Shown: positions 9,353-18,260 of the stretch, piece after piece | How positions within the stretch are numbered: the first letter of the stretch is position 1 | Layout of the letters: every line of letters starts with the position of its first letter | DNA from: Polaromonas sp. | GTDB taxonomy: Bacteria > Pseudomonadota > Gammaproteobacteria > Burkholderiales > Burkholderiaceae_C | Assembly (NCBI GenBank): GCA_013298815.1 | Contig: JAAFJF010000017.1 | Coordinates: 1 to 55,202, forward strand | Length of the DNA: 55,202 nt | Direction: 5' to 3' | Notes under the pieces: generated by a model | Databases searched by the model: none | Told to the model about the DNA's origin: nothing | What the model saw: the letters and a program-made list of their open reading frames with translations, nothing else | Translations under genes and position numbers: made by a program

Positions 9353-11371
9353 ATGAAAACTTACTTAAAACTTTTATTACTCAGCCTAGCTTCAAGTGTA
9401 CTTGTCGCTTGTAGCAACAACAATACTGAGCAAACTTCGTCTGCCAGTTTAGCAGCCACAACTAGCCCGGAATTAACTGCGAACATACAGGCTGTAGATG
9501 CTTATCGCCCCGTCACAAGCAGCACAGTTACTGAGTCTCCCCTGAAACCGCGTGATCTTAATTTAGCCCCCCCCCCCACAAACATTGTTTTAGGTGCTCC
9601 ACAATCCAGCCTGACAGAGGCAACTCGCAAAAGCAATGAAGTGACAGCGACAGACCAGTTAGGCAAGCCACTACAAATCGGCTTTGGTCGCGACGTGGCG
9701 CAAACTGCCACAGCTTCAGCAACCAATCAAGCCTTGAAGTGGCAAGCCACAAAGTCTGGTGGTCAAGTAGCCGCCATCAACTTCAACTCTAGCGGCGCAA
9801 AAGGCATGCGTATAGGCTTGCTAGTCACCCAACTGCCTGAAACAGCGACCTTGCGCTTTTATGCAAAGGGAGCAACAACCTCCTTTGATGTCAAAGGTAC
9901 AGCAGTCTTAGATTTACTATCCAAAAACTTAGCTGCTGGCGATACCAGCAATGATGCACGCACCTACTGGAGCCCAGTCCTAAAAGCCAACAATGGAACG
10001 CTTGAAATTGAAATCCCAGCGGGTGTGAATACCAGCTATGTACAAGTATCTATTCCCGTCATTTCGCATTTTTTCATGTCTATGAGTGAAGCCCTGAGTA
10101 TTTCAGCGCAATCTACATACGATGGAAGCAATCCATATCGCACTGGAAACAGCAGCACCCAAATATGCCAAGTAGATGTCACTTGTATAACTCCATCTAC
10201 GCCTGCTCTACCCGCTGCTAGTGATGCTGTAGCGTGGGTTGTTTACAACCGAAACTTCGTCACTGGCTCAGCTTACATGTGCAGTGGTACCTTGCTAAAC
10301 GACAACCTTAACAGTGCGACTCCATATTTACTTACTGCTAACCACTGCATTTCATCTCAAACAGTAGCCTCCACTGTATATACCGAGTTCAAGTACCGCT
10401 CTTTGGCATGCAATAACGCGACTTCTGGCGAATACTATCCGACACCAGACACAGGGGCTAACTTGTTGTACACCGCTTCGGCGACAGACAGCACGCTGTT
10501 AAAACTAAATTCCTCACCAAGCACATCTGTGCTTTTTGCCGGGTGGGACGCTACCACTGCCCCCGCAATCAGCACAACTGTTCACAGCATCCACCACCCA
10601 CAAGGCGACCAACAACGTCTGAGTCGTGGAACAATTTCTAGTTACTTCGCTCGAATTGGTACTTCCGGTATGAGCAGCTCCAATATCGGCTCAGGAACCA
10701 TCTTGGGCGTAGCACAGACAGCTGGTAATACCGAGCCAGGAAGCAGCGGCTCTGGTTTATTCAAGGGAACTGATGCAAATCCGATTGTAATTGGACAATT
10801 ATTTGGTAGGTTAGTAGCACAATCACCAGCAGTTGACCCCGGCGATGTTTGCGCGAACTCAACACTTGAGCGTATCTATGGCCGGTTCGATGTGGCTTTT
10901 AATTCTGGGATAAGTGATTTCTTGGTGCAAGGTGTGAAAGGAGTTTCAAGATTTTTTAACACTCAAACCGGAGCACATTTTTACTCGATCAGCGCAACAG
11001 AAGCTAACTCCATCAAAACAAATCTTCCTCAATTTAATTATGAAGGGACTCCCTTTAAAGCCAGCACAATAGCTGGGGCAGGTTTAAGCCCCGTCTATAG
11101 GTTTTTTAACACTCGTGTCGGCGTACATTTCTTCACCAACAGTGCCGTTGAACGCGACAATGTAATAGCCAACTTGCCTGTGTACCAATACGAAGGTATA
11201 GGCTGGTATGCCTATGCAAACAATGCCGCAGGCACTGTTCCGCTTTACCGTTTTTTTAACACTAGCAACGGCGTTCATTTTTACACCATCAGTGCTGCCG
11301 AGAGAGACTCCGTCATTGCCAACTTAAAGCAATTTAAATACGAAGGTGTTGCTTATTACGTACTGCCTTAA
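9353..11371 (+). CDS. Lipoprotein serine protease with three DUF5648-type repeats
   Basis: Predicted exported trypsin-fold protease, 672 residues, resembling lysyl-endopeptidase-type enzymes. The signal peptide ends in the lipobox LVAC (Cys 20), so it is probably lipid-anchored. The likely triad is His331 (LTANHC), Asp379 (ATDSTLLKL) and Ser465 (PGSSGSG). The C-terminus holds three 50-residue repeats starting with RFFNT at residues 533, 583 and 633, exactly 150 bp apart, with HFYT and YEG motifs as in DUF5648 domains, which often occur on secreted hydrolases. An uninterrupted run of 11 C (9567-9577) encodes Ala-Pro-Pro-Pro at 72-75; loss or gain of one C gives early termination. The gene converges with the next glycosyltransferase, with a 7-bp gap. 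Substrate unknown. Confidence 0.85.
   Translation: MKTYLKLLLLSLASSVLVACSNNNTEQTSSASLAATTSPELTANIQAVDAYRPVTSSTVTESPLKPRDLNLAPPPTNIVLGAPQSSLTEATRKSNEVTATDQLGKPLQIGFGRDVAQTATASATNQALKWQATKSGGQVAAINFNSSGAKGMRIGLLVTQLPETATLRFYAKGATTSFDVKGTAVLDLLSKNLAAGDTSNDARTYWSPVLKANNGTLEIEIPAGVNTSYVQVSIPVISHFFMSMSEALSISAQSTYDGSNPYRTGNSSTQICQVDVTCITPSTPALPAASDAVAWVVYNRNFVTGSAYMCSGTLLNDNLNSATPYLLTANHCISSQTVASTVYTEFKYRSLACNNATSGEYYPTPDTGANLLYTASATDSTLLKLNSSPSTSVLFAGWDATTAPAISTTVHSIHHPQGDQQRLSRGTISSYFARIGTSGMSSSNIGSGTILGVAQTAGNTEPGSSGSGLFKGTDANPIVIGQLFGRLVAQSPAVDPGDVCANSTLERIYGRFDVAFNSGISDFLVQGVKGVSRFFNTQTGAHFYSISATEANSIKTNLPQFNYEGTPFKASTIAGAGLSPVYRFFNTRVGVHFFTNSAVERDNVIANLPVYQYEGIGWYAYANNAAGTVPLYRFFNTSNGVHFYTISAAERDSVIANLKQFKYEGVAYYVLP
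9567..9577 (+). repeat. C11 homopolymer tract inside the protease gene
   Basis: Eleven consecutive C residues lie within codons 72-75. Losing one C brings the stop TAG within six codons; gaining one leads to TGA within about 25 codons. Tracts of this length are classic slipped-strand contingency sites, so phase variation is plausible. The length could also reflect a sequencing error. Confidence 0.7.
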
Positions 11372-11378
11372 AGCCTCC

Positions 11379-13739
11379 TTATTCAGTCGCAACGAAGTTC
11401 CACAGCTTGCCTTGGTTATTCATAATGTCATTCAATCTTTCATACATAGATTGGTGCGATTTTTCTAGCGAAAAATGGGTTTGAATATGCTCTTTAGCCC
11501 GTTCACCCATAGTTTTGCATAAGTCAGGATCATTCACCAACAATTGCATACAGTAAGCCGCGTGCTTGATATCTGGTTCTGCCCACCACTTGCCTTTGCG
11601 ATATACCGACTGATCTTCTTGGATTTGCACCATGTCATAACGTACCGGCAGGCTGTTGTTATGGTTCATGAACTCCATATTGCCCGAGTAGCCTGTGGCA
11701 ATCACAGGTTTGCCCATATACATGCACTCTGCCATTGCAAGGCCTAGACCCTCCGCTCGGTGCAAGGACACATAACTGTCACATGCGGCGTATAGTGAAA
11801 AGCTTTGGTAGCGCTCAAGCTCACCATCTACGATAAATGCATTCAGATCTTTAATAGCTGCATTTAACTCTGCTTGGCGCTTAGGCTGCTGTTCGCTGTT
11901 AAGGCTTTTAATAACCAAACCGACATCTCGCCTATCACCAAATGCCAGCCTATAAGCCTCTATCACAGCCATGGGATTTTTACGCGACATGATGCTGTTG
12001 TGGTCAAACGCAAAAATAAACAAAAATGTACTTTCAGGCAGACCAAACGATTCTCTGTCTGGACTAACTTTAGACATATCTATCGAAATTGGAAAAATGA
12101 CTTTATGTACAGGCACTGGCGATGACTGCATAAAGCTGTCTTTGATGTAATCCGTAGTAGCCCATAACTCATCAATCAATTTAAACCCAGGCCGCCATTC
12201 TGGATTAACGTCAACTAACTCCCAGTACCATAAGCCTATGTTGTACCGACCTTGAAACTTAATATCACCAAATCGTGCCATTGCACCGATCAACTCAGGG
12301 CAATTAACCATTGTTAAATTGATTGCGTATTTGAAATCAGATTCAAAATGTTGGAAAGTTTGCTCAACACCAGGCGATTGACTGTCAACCCTAAAGTCAA
12401 TCAACTCTAGCGGCAAGACATCTGCTTTTTTAAAATTTAGGCTGTGAATCACAGCTCTAGCAGCTTCCCCTAACCCCAAAATGCCACTTAAAAAACCCAA
12501 CACGTTAACGCCTTTAGGTCTTTGCAATTGCCGCTGTTCCGGTAATGCTAAAGTATTTGGCTCTAACAAATTCGAATCGATTCGCAACCTATCCAACGAA
12601 TTGTTATCCGTCAAAATTTCGAATAATGCAAACAAACGTTGACGCGCCTTACCAGCAGAGAACTGGTTTAAATGTTGATTGCTGCGTCTTGTAAATGCAA
12701 GATACCCTGCGTCTGAAGCAGACCACCAAACATCTTGATTGATTTTACTTATGGCAGCGGTCAAATGCACAGTCAGCGATTCAATATTTCCGGTCTCAGC
12801 CAAGTGTGCATCCACGCCAGCCACAAAAGGCACATTGGAATTGTTATATGCCACCACGCTACAGCCGTTTGACAAAGCCTCCAAAATTGGAACACAAAAT
12901 CCTTCATGGTAGGTTGGCAATGCAAAAATATCTGCATCTTGAAACACTTGGAATTTCACTGAATCTGGTACGTTTAATACAAAATCAACTTTTATAACTC
13001 CTTTGTATTTGTTTTCTAAAGTTGAAGCAATAAGTTTCGCACTCTCAAATAAAGCAGCATCTGAATGCTCTTGGTTGCATATCACCGTTAACTGCAAAAG
13101 ATTTGCACTACCAGTTTGTCTGGATTGTGACAAATATAGATCTAATGCTGACAGTAAGTCTAAGCCGCCTTTAGAGCGTACAAAACGCCCCAGAAACACA
13201 ATACGGGTAATGTGGTCATAAAAACTTGGCTTGTAGCGAGGCGTACCATATATTTTTTTTACCCACAAAGGCAGTATAGTGGCAGGGGTATTTACGCCTT
13301 GCGCACGCAGGTCTTTCAAATTTGTGGCGCTATCGCAGGCTACATAGTCTGCTAACTTTAAGTTGTGCAGCTGTAAAAGACTTTTCTCAATCAAGCTATT
13401 ATGCTTAGCGGCCACAAACTCCTTAGGCGTTATGTTGTGGAATATAGCCAATGCTTTCGCGTGATAGGGAACCAGACTAATTAAGTCCATCAACGGGTAG
13501 TATATTCCGAACTGAAATATAACAATATTGCTACTTTGAAAATGCGGGTCCAATAACAATTGCCCAGCATGCTCTAGCTTTTGAAAGGGTAACTCTTCTT
13601 GTGTGTATTCTGTGTGATACCCGTAACATTTAACTGTATATCCAACTTCTGCACGTATCCAATCAGCATAGGTTTTCATGACGTTAGAAATGGCATCATT
13701 TTTAACGCAATGTACTGAAACAATAGAAATAGTTATCAT
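11379..13739 (-). CDS. Tandem GT4 glycosyltransferase
   Basis: 786-residue cytoplasmic glycosyltransferase with two GT-B-fold (GT4) domains. Domain 1 (about 1-390) has HNITPKEF, FLGRFVRSKGGLDLL and the E-x7-E signature EGFCVPILE. Domain 2 (about 410-780) starts GVNVLGFLSGILGLGEAAR, a typical opening for this subfamily, and has SRKNPMAVIEAYRLAF and EGLGLAMAE. Both domains keep their E-x7-E motifs, so both may be active; two linkages in one chain, perhaps mannosyl or rhamnosyl, are plausible but inferred. A small ORF ends 9 bp upstream, so they are likely co-transcribed. It converges with the protease gene. Confidence 0.88.
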   Translation of the reverse strand: MITISIVSVHCVKNDAISNVMKTYADWIRAEVGYTVKCYGYHTEYTQEELPFQKLEHAGQLLLDPHFQSSNIVIFQFGIYYPLMDLISLVPYHAKALAIFHNITPKEFVAAKHNSLIEKSLLQLHNLKLADYVACDSATNLKDLRAQGVNTPATILPLWVKKIYGTPRYKPSFYDHITRIVFLGRFVRSKGGLDLLSALDLYLSQSRQTGSANLLQLTVICNQEHSDAALFESAKLIASTLENKYKGVIKVDFVLNVPDSVKFQVFQDADIFALPTYHEGFCVPILEALSNGCSVVAYNNSNVPFVAGVDAHLAETGNIESLTVHLTAAISKINQDVWWSASDAGYLAFTRRSNQHLNQFSAGKARQRLFALFEILTDNNSLDRLRIDSNLLEPNTLALPEQRQLQRPKGVNVLGFLSGILGLGEAARAVIHSLNFKKADVLPLELIDFRVDSQSPGVEQTFQHFESDFKYAINLTMVNCPELIGAMARFGDIKFQGRYNIGLWYWELVDVNPEWRPGFKLIDELWATTDYIKDSFMQSSPVPVHKVIFPISIDMSKVSPDRESFGLPESTFLFIFAFDHNSIMSRKNPMAVIEAYRLAFGDRRDVGLVIKSLNSEQQPKRQAELNAAIKDLNAFIVDGELERYQSFSLYAACDSYVSLHRAEGLGLAMAECMYMGKPVIATGYSGNMEFMNHNNSLPVRYDMVQIQEDQSVYRKGKWWAEPDIKHAAYCMQLLVNDPDLCKTMGERAKEHIQTHFSLEKSHQSMYERLNDIMNNQGKLWNFVATE

Positions 13740-13748
13740 TTAATTCAA

Positions 13749-14027
13749 TCAATTATTAGAATGTTGAGGTTGATGCAATTCAGCCACTTTTTGTGCCAAC
13801 CTTGGTATTTGTGAATAAATAAACACTTCTTGCCTAACCATCCGTTCATTCATTGCGCGTAAACTATCCTCTTCGCGCTGCATCCGTATTGCATGCTCTG
13901 CCATATGTTGTTTAAACTGAATGCGCTCTTCTGGCAATCTAATAACAGCTATAGTTATGCGTATAGACCTACCTACTATTGGCAGCTCGCTGATCGAACG
14001 CATCAAACGACGCAAATTATTTTTCAT
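13749..14027 (-). CDS. Small coiled-coil protein of unknown function
   Basis: 92 residues, not recognised with confidence. It begins with a basic amphipathic stretch (MKNNLRRLMRSI), then ELPIVGRSIRITIAVIRLP, a pattern often seen as a membrane-proximal segment in polysaccharide enzymes, followed by an Arg/Glu/Gln-rich helix likely to form a coiled coil (residues 35-85). It sits directly upstream of the tandem GT4 gene with 9 bp between, so co-expression is likely. A role as a tether or partner for that enzyme is inference only. No strong ribosome site is seen. Confidence 0.6.
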   Translation of the reverse strand: MKNNLRRLMRSISELPIVGRSIRITIAVIRLPEERIQFKQHMAEHAIRMQREEDSLRAMNERMVRQEVFIYSQIPRLAQKVAELHQPQHSNN

Positions 14028-14419
14028 ATGTGTACCGAAAGTTAGGAATTAGTTAAGATAATTCTGCAAAACTCCATCTTCATTGAGCTTATCGAAATGC
14101 TGTCTTTGCAAGTTAAGCACTTGGAAAGGAATTAGACAGGCGCAGTACGAAAAGAGTGGGTTATGCAGAGCTTCATTTAGAACAGTGCGCTATTATTGTA
14201 TTGATCAACTTAAAAATAAAACACAGTCGACTCTACAGTCATTTCTTCATCTTTTAAAAAAGAACGCCAAAAACTAAAAAAAATAACGCATGATCCTGAA
14301 TTCATTAAGCTTACGAACTACTTTCATTGCAAATCGGTCACTTATCCAAGATTTCAACAACGTCCCGCCTGACCATCTTTATGGGCTCAGACCAAATGGG
14401 TAGGATTTTACAAAGACTT
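14028..14419. other. 392-bp AT-rich intergenic region
   Basis: No supported gene. A 64-codon plus-strand reading frame (14083-14277) lacks a ribosome site and family features. The region must hold the end of the leftward GT/helper operon and probably the promoter of the small ORF that starts at 14027. I see no clear hairpin terminator and no repeat. Confidence 0.45.
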
Positions 14420-16636
14420 CTAAACTGTACGAGATTTGACTAAATTAACCACTTGATTGTGCAATTGGGCCAAATGCTCATCATTTTTGAATAGTAATAT
14501 CGTATTGGGGTGATAAGTTACCGTCTTCTCGGATTCCGAAAAACTACAAACCAAGTCAGCAGCGCAAATCGACAATTCTCTTTCCGTTATTTGGTTTTTT
14601 TTGTATTGCTCAGTTTCAAAATAACTTGCGCTTGGATCTCCATAATCAATTGCTACAGTAACGACTGCTTGCCCTAGCCAACGTGCCGATGAATAAAACG
14701 GTACGCCGTGCGCAACTATACAGTGAATATTGTTTTTAACGACAAATTTTGCTGCATCTGCATCATTCAGCAGGATGGCCTTGCACTCAAATTTATCAGC
14801 AATATCGACGAGAAGATGGCCATCGACGTACACCTTGTGACCCTGGTTTAAAAAATAATGTGCTTGCTGAGTCACTATGCCTAAGGTATTTTGTTTTAGT
14901 GGTTCGGAGGCCGTTAAAAATAAAACATTTAAACGTTCGCTTTGTTGCGCGTTAAATTGCAACCAAGGTTTTTGAACCCGAGGTGGATGAGCCAAACCAT
15001 ACAGATCCAACCAGCTCAAATTAGGGTTATAAAAAGGATCTTGTTTTATAAGCTCATGGTACAAGCTACGTGTGTAGGCCGCCTCTTGTCTATGCAGGTA
15101 TCGCTTTTCGTCTGTATCATCATGTCCACGCGTTTTGGACTCATAATGAATTGCTAATGTATTTCCGATGTATATATTTCTATATCCCCGCGACAGGACT
15201 GCCAAGCATAACGCAATATCATTAAACGCAACTGCTAACTTTTCATCAAAACAGCCAACCTCTAAAAATAGATGTTTTTTAAGCGCAATACACGCTCCTG
15301 TCAGCGTCGAAATTTCACGAACTGCATTATTAAAATCCATATAGCTATCCGAATACTCGCTCCAATGGGTGTGGACATGAACAGCAGTGGACCCATACAA
15401 GCCCAAAATGAGCCCTGCATGTTGAATAGTTCGGTCAGGGTATAACAGCTTACCCCCGACTACCCCAACATCAGACTTTATAGCTTGCTCAACCAACATT
15501 GATAACCATTGGGGATGATCTATAACAATGTCATTGTTCAAAAATACCAAAATATCGCCTTTGCTTATTTGAACGGCTTTGTTATTCAACCGCGAGAAGT
15601 TAAATTTGCCGGGGTCGATCAATAAACGTATTTTTCCAGCCTGCACCATCGTAGCCATGTAAGCCAACACATCACTATCTGTAGAGCCATTATCAATCAC
15701 AATCACTTCATACGCATCACTTGCATATTGCGTTTTTTCAAAAAGGCTTTCCAAACAAGGCTGCAAAAAATCCAAATGATTTTTAGTGGGAATAATAATA
15801 GAAACTTTAGGTGAGTTTGCACCAAAATTATTGGTAAAGGACTTGTATTGAATGCTTTCATCGGAGCGTGTGCGCTTGTGCATCGCATGAAACAAAACAA
15901 AAGGAATATGTGCCACTTGTTTTGCTGGCAACACCAAGAGCTGCCTAAAGGTGTTGGCTAAATTTGTTTTTTGATCAACAAAATCTAGCACAAGCCTAGC
16001 TACCATCTCGTTTTGGCAAGAAACCAAACCCATGCTTCCGATGTAATCGGTCTGCTTAGCAAACTCTGGTGAGTACTGCGGCTTAAACACCGGCGAATGC
16101 CGCCCAAGCATGTTGACTTCATCTTCATCTGCATAAACCCATGCATAACATGCACTAGCTTTAAGCGCAAGCAAATACAGCGCATGCGGCGCAAGCTGTC
16201 CCTCGCCCTCTATCAAAAGTGCAGCAACAGATTGTTTATCTAAAACATGGACTACCTTTTGCATAGGCTTACTAATCGCCAGCCTAGGCTCATGCTTTGC
16301 AGCATCTAAGATTATTTTTTCTAACCGTATCGGAAAATCATAAGGAATTAACAAAGTTACACGCCAATTGGAATACAACTGAGCTTGAAGACTGTCTAAA
16401 AGTGAGGTAATCACAAAGCAGTCAATCTGCAGGCTGAGTCGCCAGAATATATTAATTTTCCCAACTGGTATATCAGCTATATGTTCTTCAATAAGTGTTT
16501 GATCATACGCGGACAATGTGCCGTACTCCTGCACCCACGACTGATAAGCACCTTCAAATATTTGCTGACGTTCCATTGCGCAGTTAAGTGATACAGCTGT
16601 TTCTGATGGGTAGTCTTGCATACTAATCCCTGTCAT
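14420..16636 (-). CDS. Two-domain GT2 glycosyltransferase with a truncated GT-B tail
   Basis: 738 residues, third member of the GT-A/GT-B family here. The N-terminal half is a degenerate GT2 domain (EGEG where DHDD is expected, but LAPHALY retained). The second GT2 domain, from about residue 285, is intact (VSIIIPTKNH, VIDNGSTDS, FLNNDIVI, FNDIALCL, HYESKTRGHDD). Residues about 575-738 look like only the first Rossmann half of a GT-B enzyme (LNVLFLTASEP, HCIVAHGVPFYSSARWLG) with no C-terminal half. It lacks the N-terminal coiled coil and SxSWR motif of its paralogues; these are encoded by the preceding separate ORF, overlapping by ATGA, so translation is probably coupled. The region is AT-rich. 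Confidence 0.88.
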   Translation of the reverse strand: MTGISMQDYPSETAVSLNCAMERQQIFEGAYQSWVQEYGTLSAYDQTLIEEHIADIPVGKINIFWRLSLQIDCFVITSLLDSLQAQLYSNWRVTLLIPYDFPIRLEKIILDAAKHEPRLAISKPMQKVVHVLDKQSVAALLIEGEGQLAPHALYLLALKASACYAWVYADEDEVNMLGRHSPVFKPQYSPEFAKQTDYIGSMGLVSCQNEMVARLVLDFVDQKTNLANTFRQLLVLPAKQVAHIPFVLFHAMHKRTRSDESIQYKSFTNNFGANSPKVSIIIPTKNHLDFLQPCLESLFEKTQYASDAYEVIVIDNGSTDSDVLAYMATMVQAGKIRLLIDPGKFNFSRLNNKAVQISKGDILVFLNNDIVIDHPQWLSMLVEQAIKSDVGVVGGKLLYPDRTIQHAGLILGLYGSTAVHVHTHWSEYSDSYMDFNNAVREISTLTGACIALKKHLFLEVGCFDEKLAVAFNDIALCLAVLSRGYRNIYIGNTLAIHYESKTRGHDDTDEKRYLHRQEAAYTRSLYHELIKQDPFYNPNLSWLDLYGLAHPPRVQKPWLQFNAQQSERLNVLFLTASEPLKQNTLGIVTQQAHYFLNQGHKVYVDGHLLVDIADKFECKAILLNDADAAKFVVKNNIHCIVAHGVPFYSSARWLGQAVVTVAIDYGDPSASYFETEQYKKNQITERELSICAADLVCSFSESEKTVTYHPNTILLFKNDEHLAQLHNQVVNLVKSRTV

Positions 16637-17073
16637 TTGAACAACACGGTACGAATACGTTTAAGTTGGCGAGAAATAAAACGAAATGGCTTAGTTACAC
16701 GCCAGCTGGTTGAGGCATGTATATCAATCAGCATACGATGCATTGCATCAAGCTGACGATACGTTTCATTTAACTCCAAGTTGCTGCTATGTTTTTGGAT
16801 ATTAAGTTGGTCTTGGGCTCTTTGCAAAGCAACTATATGTAAATAACGCTCATTCGCGAGCACATTTAATTTATGCTCTTGAGTGGTTAGCTCTTGCAAC
16901 TTAAGCTCTTGAGCACGTAGCATCGCTTCTGATTTTTGAATATGACTTTTCATTTCAGTCAGTTCATGTTGAATTAATGCGAAGTTTTCATCAGATGCAA
17001 TCGAGCAATTAGTCAAATGAGTTTCATCCAAGCAAACAGAATGCTCTTCAGAGATTTGTGATGGAAGCACCAT
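16633..17073 (-). CDS. Stand-alone coiled-coil/SxSWR module
   Basis: 146 residues. Residues about 30-115 form a long predicted coiled coil (HELTEMKSHIQKSEAMLR and onward), followed by STSWRVTKPFR at 121-131 and a basic tail (ISRQLKRIR). This is the same arrangement found fused to the N-terminus of GT-A and, in shorter form, GT-B. The stop overlaps the start of the next glycosyltransferase as ATGA. It therefore looks like a glycosyltransferase N-terminal module split into its own polypeptide, perhaps anchoring the enzyme at the membrane or to a partner. No catalytic motif. Function is inferred from context. Confidence 0.75.
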   Translation of the reverse strand: MVLPSQISEEHSVCLDETHLTNCSIASDENFALIQHELTEMKSHIQKSEAMLRAQELKLQELTTQEHKLNVLANERYLHIVALQRAQDQLNIQKHSSNLELNETYRQLDAMHRMLIDIHASTSWRVTKPFRFISRQLKRIRTVLFK

Positions 17074-17213
17074 GGAAATTTTCTTTACATTGGATTGATA
17101 GCATAGAAAAGACGATATTACATAACAAAAATTTATTGTGGTTTTTGTAACATTGGTGGCATTTTCGAATCACTTTTTAAATCATTTTTTTATAAATTAA
17201 ATAAACACAATAA

Positions 17214-18260
17214 TTATTTTCTTCCTCGCAACATATGCCAAAAACTTAGGAATAGATTTGAAATAACCCTCAATGGCCATGTAATTTTCCAAGAAAGGCT
17301 ATTCCGCATAGCCTCGGCTTGGTTAAAAGCTAGTTCACATTCCTTCGAAGTCGTTTCGCTTTCCCGTAAAGCTAGCTCGCTTTGTTTCAAAGCCAGTTCA
17401 CTTTGTTTCAAAGTCAATTCACTTTGTTTCAAGACCAATTCACTTTGCACAGTATACTGCGAGAATCTAGCTTTGATTTCAATAATAATTTCTCGAAAGT
17501 TATCAGCTTCCACATCTCTATAAGAGTCGTACTTGTTTGCTAGTTTTTCTAAAGTTAAACCAAGGTCATTTTTGAATAATGTTTCAAATAAATAATCGCT
17601 TTGGTCAGTAGAACTTTTTTGTGCAATTAGCGAATAATCAGGACTAACACCATTAATAACATCAATCAATTTGATACTTTTTCCACCTACTAATTCTGGC
17701 GATTCTTGCAATCTTAATATTGTTGAACGACAGAAACCGTAGTAAGTAGCTAAAAATCTTAACAATGGCGCTGGAATTGGCCGCATGTGTGTAGGGTCTA
17801 AATAGAAATTACTTATTCCAACTTTAATGTTTTCCGAGTTAGGTGTTTCCAATATCAATAATCCTAAAGGCACTAAAACACGGTAAGACTCCGAAACTAG
17901 TTCTTTTAACTCTTCAAATGAAATATGCTCAACCAAATGAAAAGCACTGATAACAGCCTTACTACAATCTGGCAAACTTTTTAAAAAACTAATTGCTTCT
18001 GCTTTTGAAGACTGCAACCCCGCATCTTGGCACATCTGTAACATTCCAGCATCGAGATCGACGCCGTAGGCCTCGATGCCTTCGTCTTTCATGAGTTCCA
18101 GCCACTCCCCACGACCACAGCCCAAATCAACGACTTGCAATTCAGGGTAAATATTTTTTAATGGTAATATAAAGGGCAAGTATACTTTTAATCGAGATTT
18201 AATGGTACTACATGAGCCTCGAAATTCATCTTCAAAATCACGATAAAAAGAATCAACCAT
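17214..18260 (-). CDS. Coiled-coil SAM methyltransferase, WbdD-like candidate chain terminator
   Basis: 348 residues from ATG 18260 (MVDSFYRDFEDEFRGS, a start common in this family); it overlaps the wzt stop by 8 bp, and GAGAG precedes it. The methyltransferase domain (about 35-230) has VVDLGCGRGEWL (SAM-binding) and FHLVEHI. Residues about 268-310 are near-perfect heptads (LTLKQSE, LALKQSE, LALRESE) encoded by a 21-bp tandem repeat, then SLSWKITWPLR and a hydrophobic C-terminal segment. In E. coli O8/O9a, WbdD methylates the glycan end to stop growth, and its coiled coil acts as a length ruler. The position next to Wzt, which has a glycan-binding domain, supports that role here. No kinase domain is present. 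The role is inferred; the methyltransferase fold is secure. Confidence 0.82.
   Translation of the reverse strand: MVDSFYRDFEDEFRGSCSTIKSRLKVYLPFILPLKNIYPELQVVDLGCGRGEWLELMKDEGIEAYGVDLDAGMLQMCQDAGLQSSKAEAISFLKSLPDCSKAVISAFHLVEHISFEELKELVSESYRVLVPLGLLILETPNSENIKVGISNFYLDPTHMRPIPAPLLRFLATYYGFCRSTILRLQESPELVGGKSIKLIDVINGVSPDYSLIAQKSSTDQSDYLFETLFKNDLGLTLEKLANKYDSYRDVEADNFREIIIEIKARFSQYTVQSELVLKQSELTLKQSELALKQSELALRESETTSKECELAFNQAEAMRNSLSWKITWPLRVISNLFLSFWHMLRGRK
17315..17440 (-). repeat. 21-bp tandem repeat encoding heptads
   Basis: About six consecutive 21-bp units. The central ones (17378-17398, 17399-17419, 17420-17440) share the plus-strand core CACTTTGTTTCAA with few differences; outer units are degenerate. 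On the coding strand each unit adds one heptad of the form L-x-L-K-Q-S-E. Change in copy number by recombination or slippage would lengthen or shorten the coiled coil without breaking the frame. Confidence 0.85.

Noticed and set aside
14083-14277. 64-codon plus-strand frame in the AT-rich spacer
   Set aside because: No ribosome site, no similarity that I recognise, and AT-rich random frames of this size are expected.
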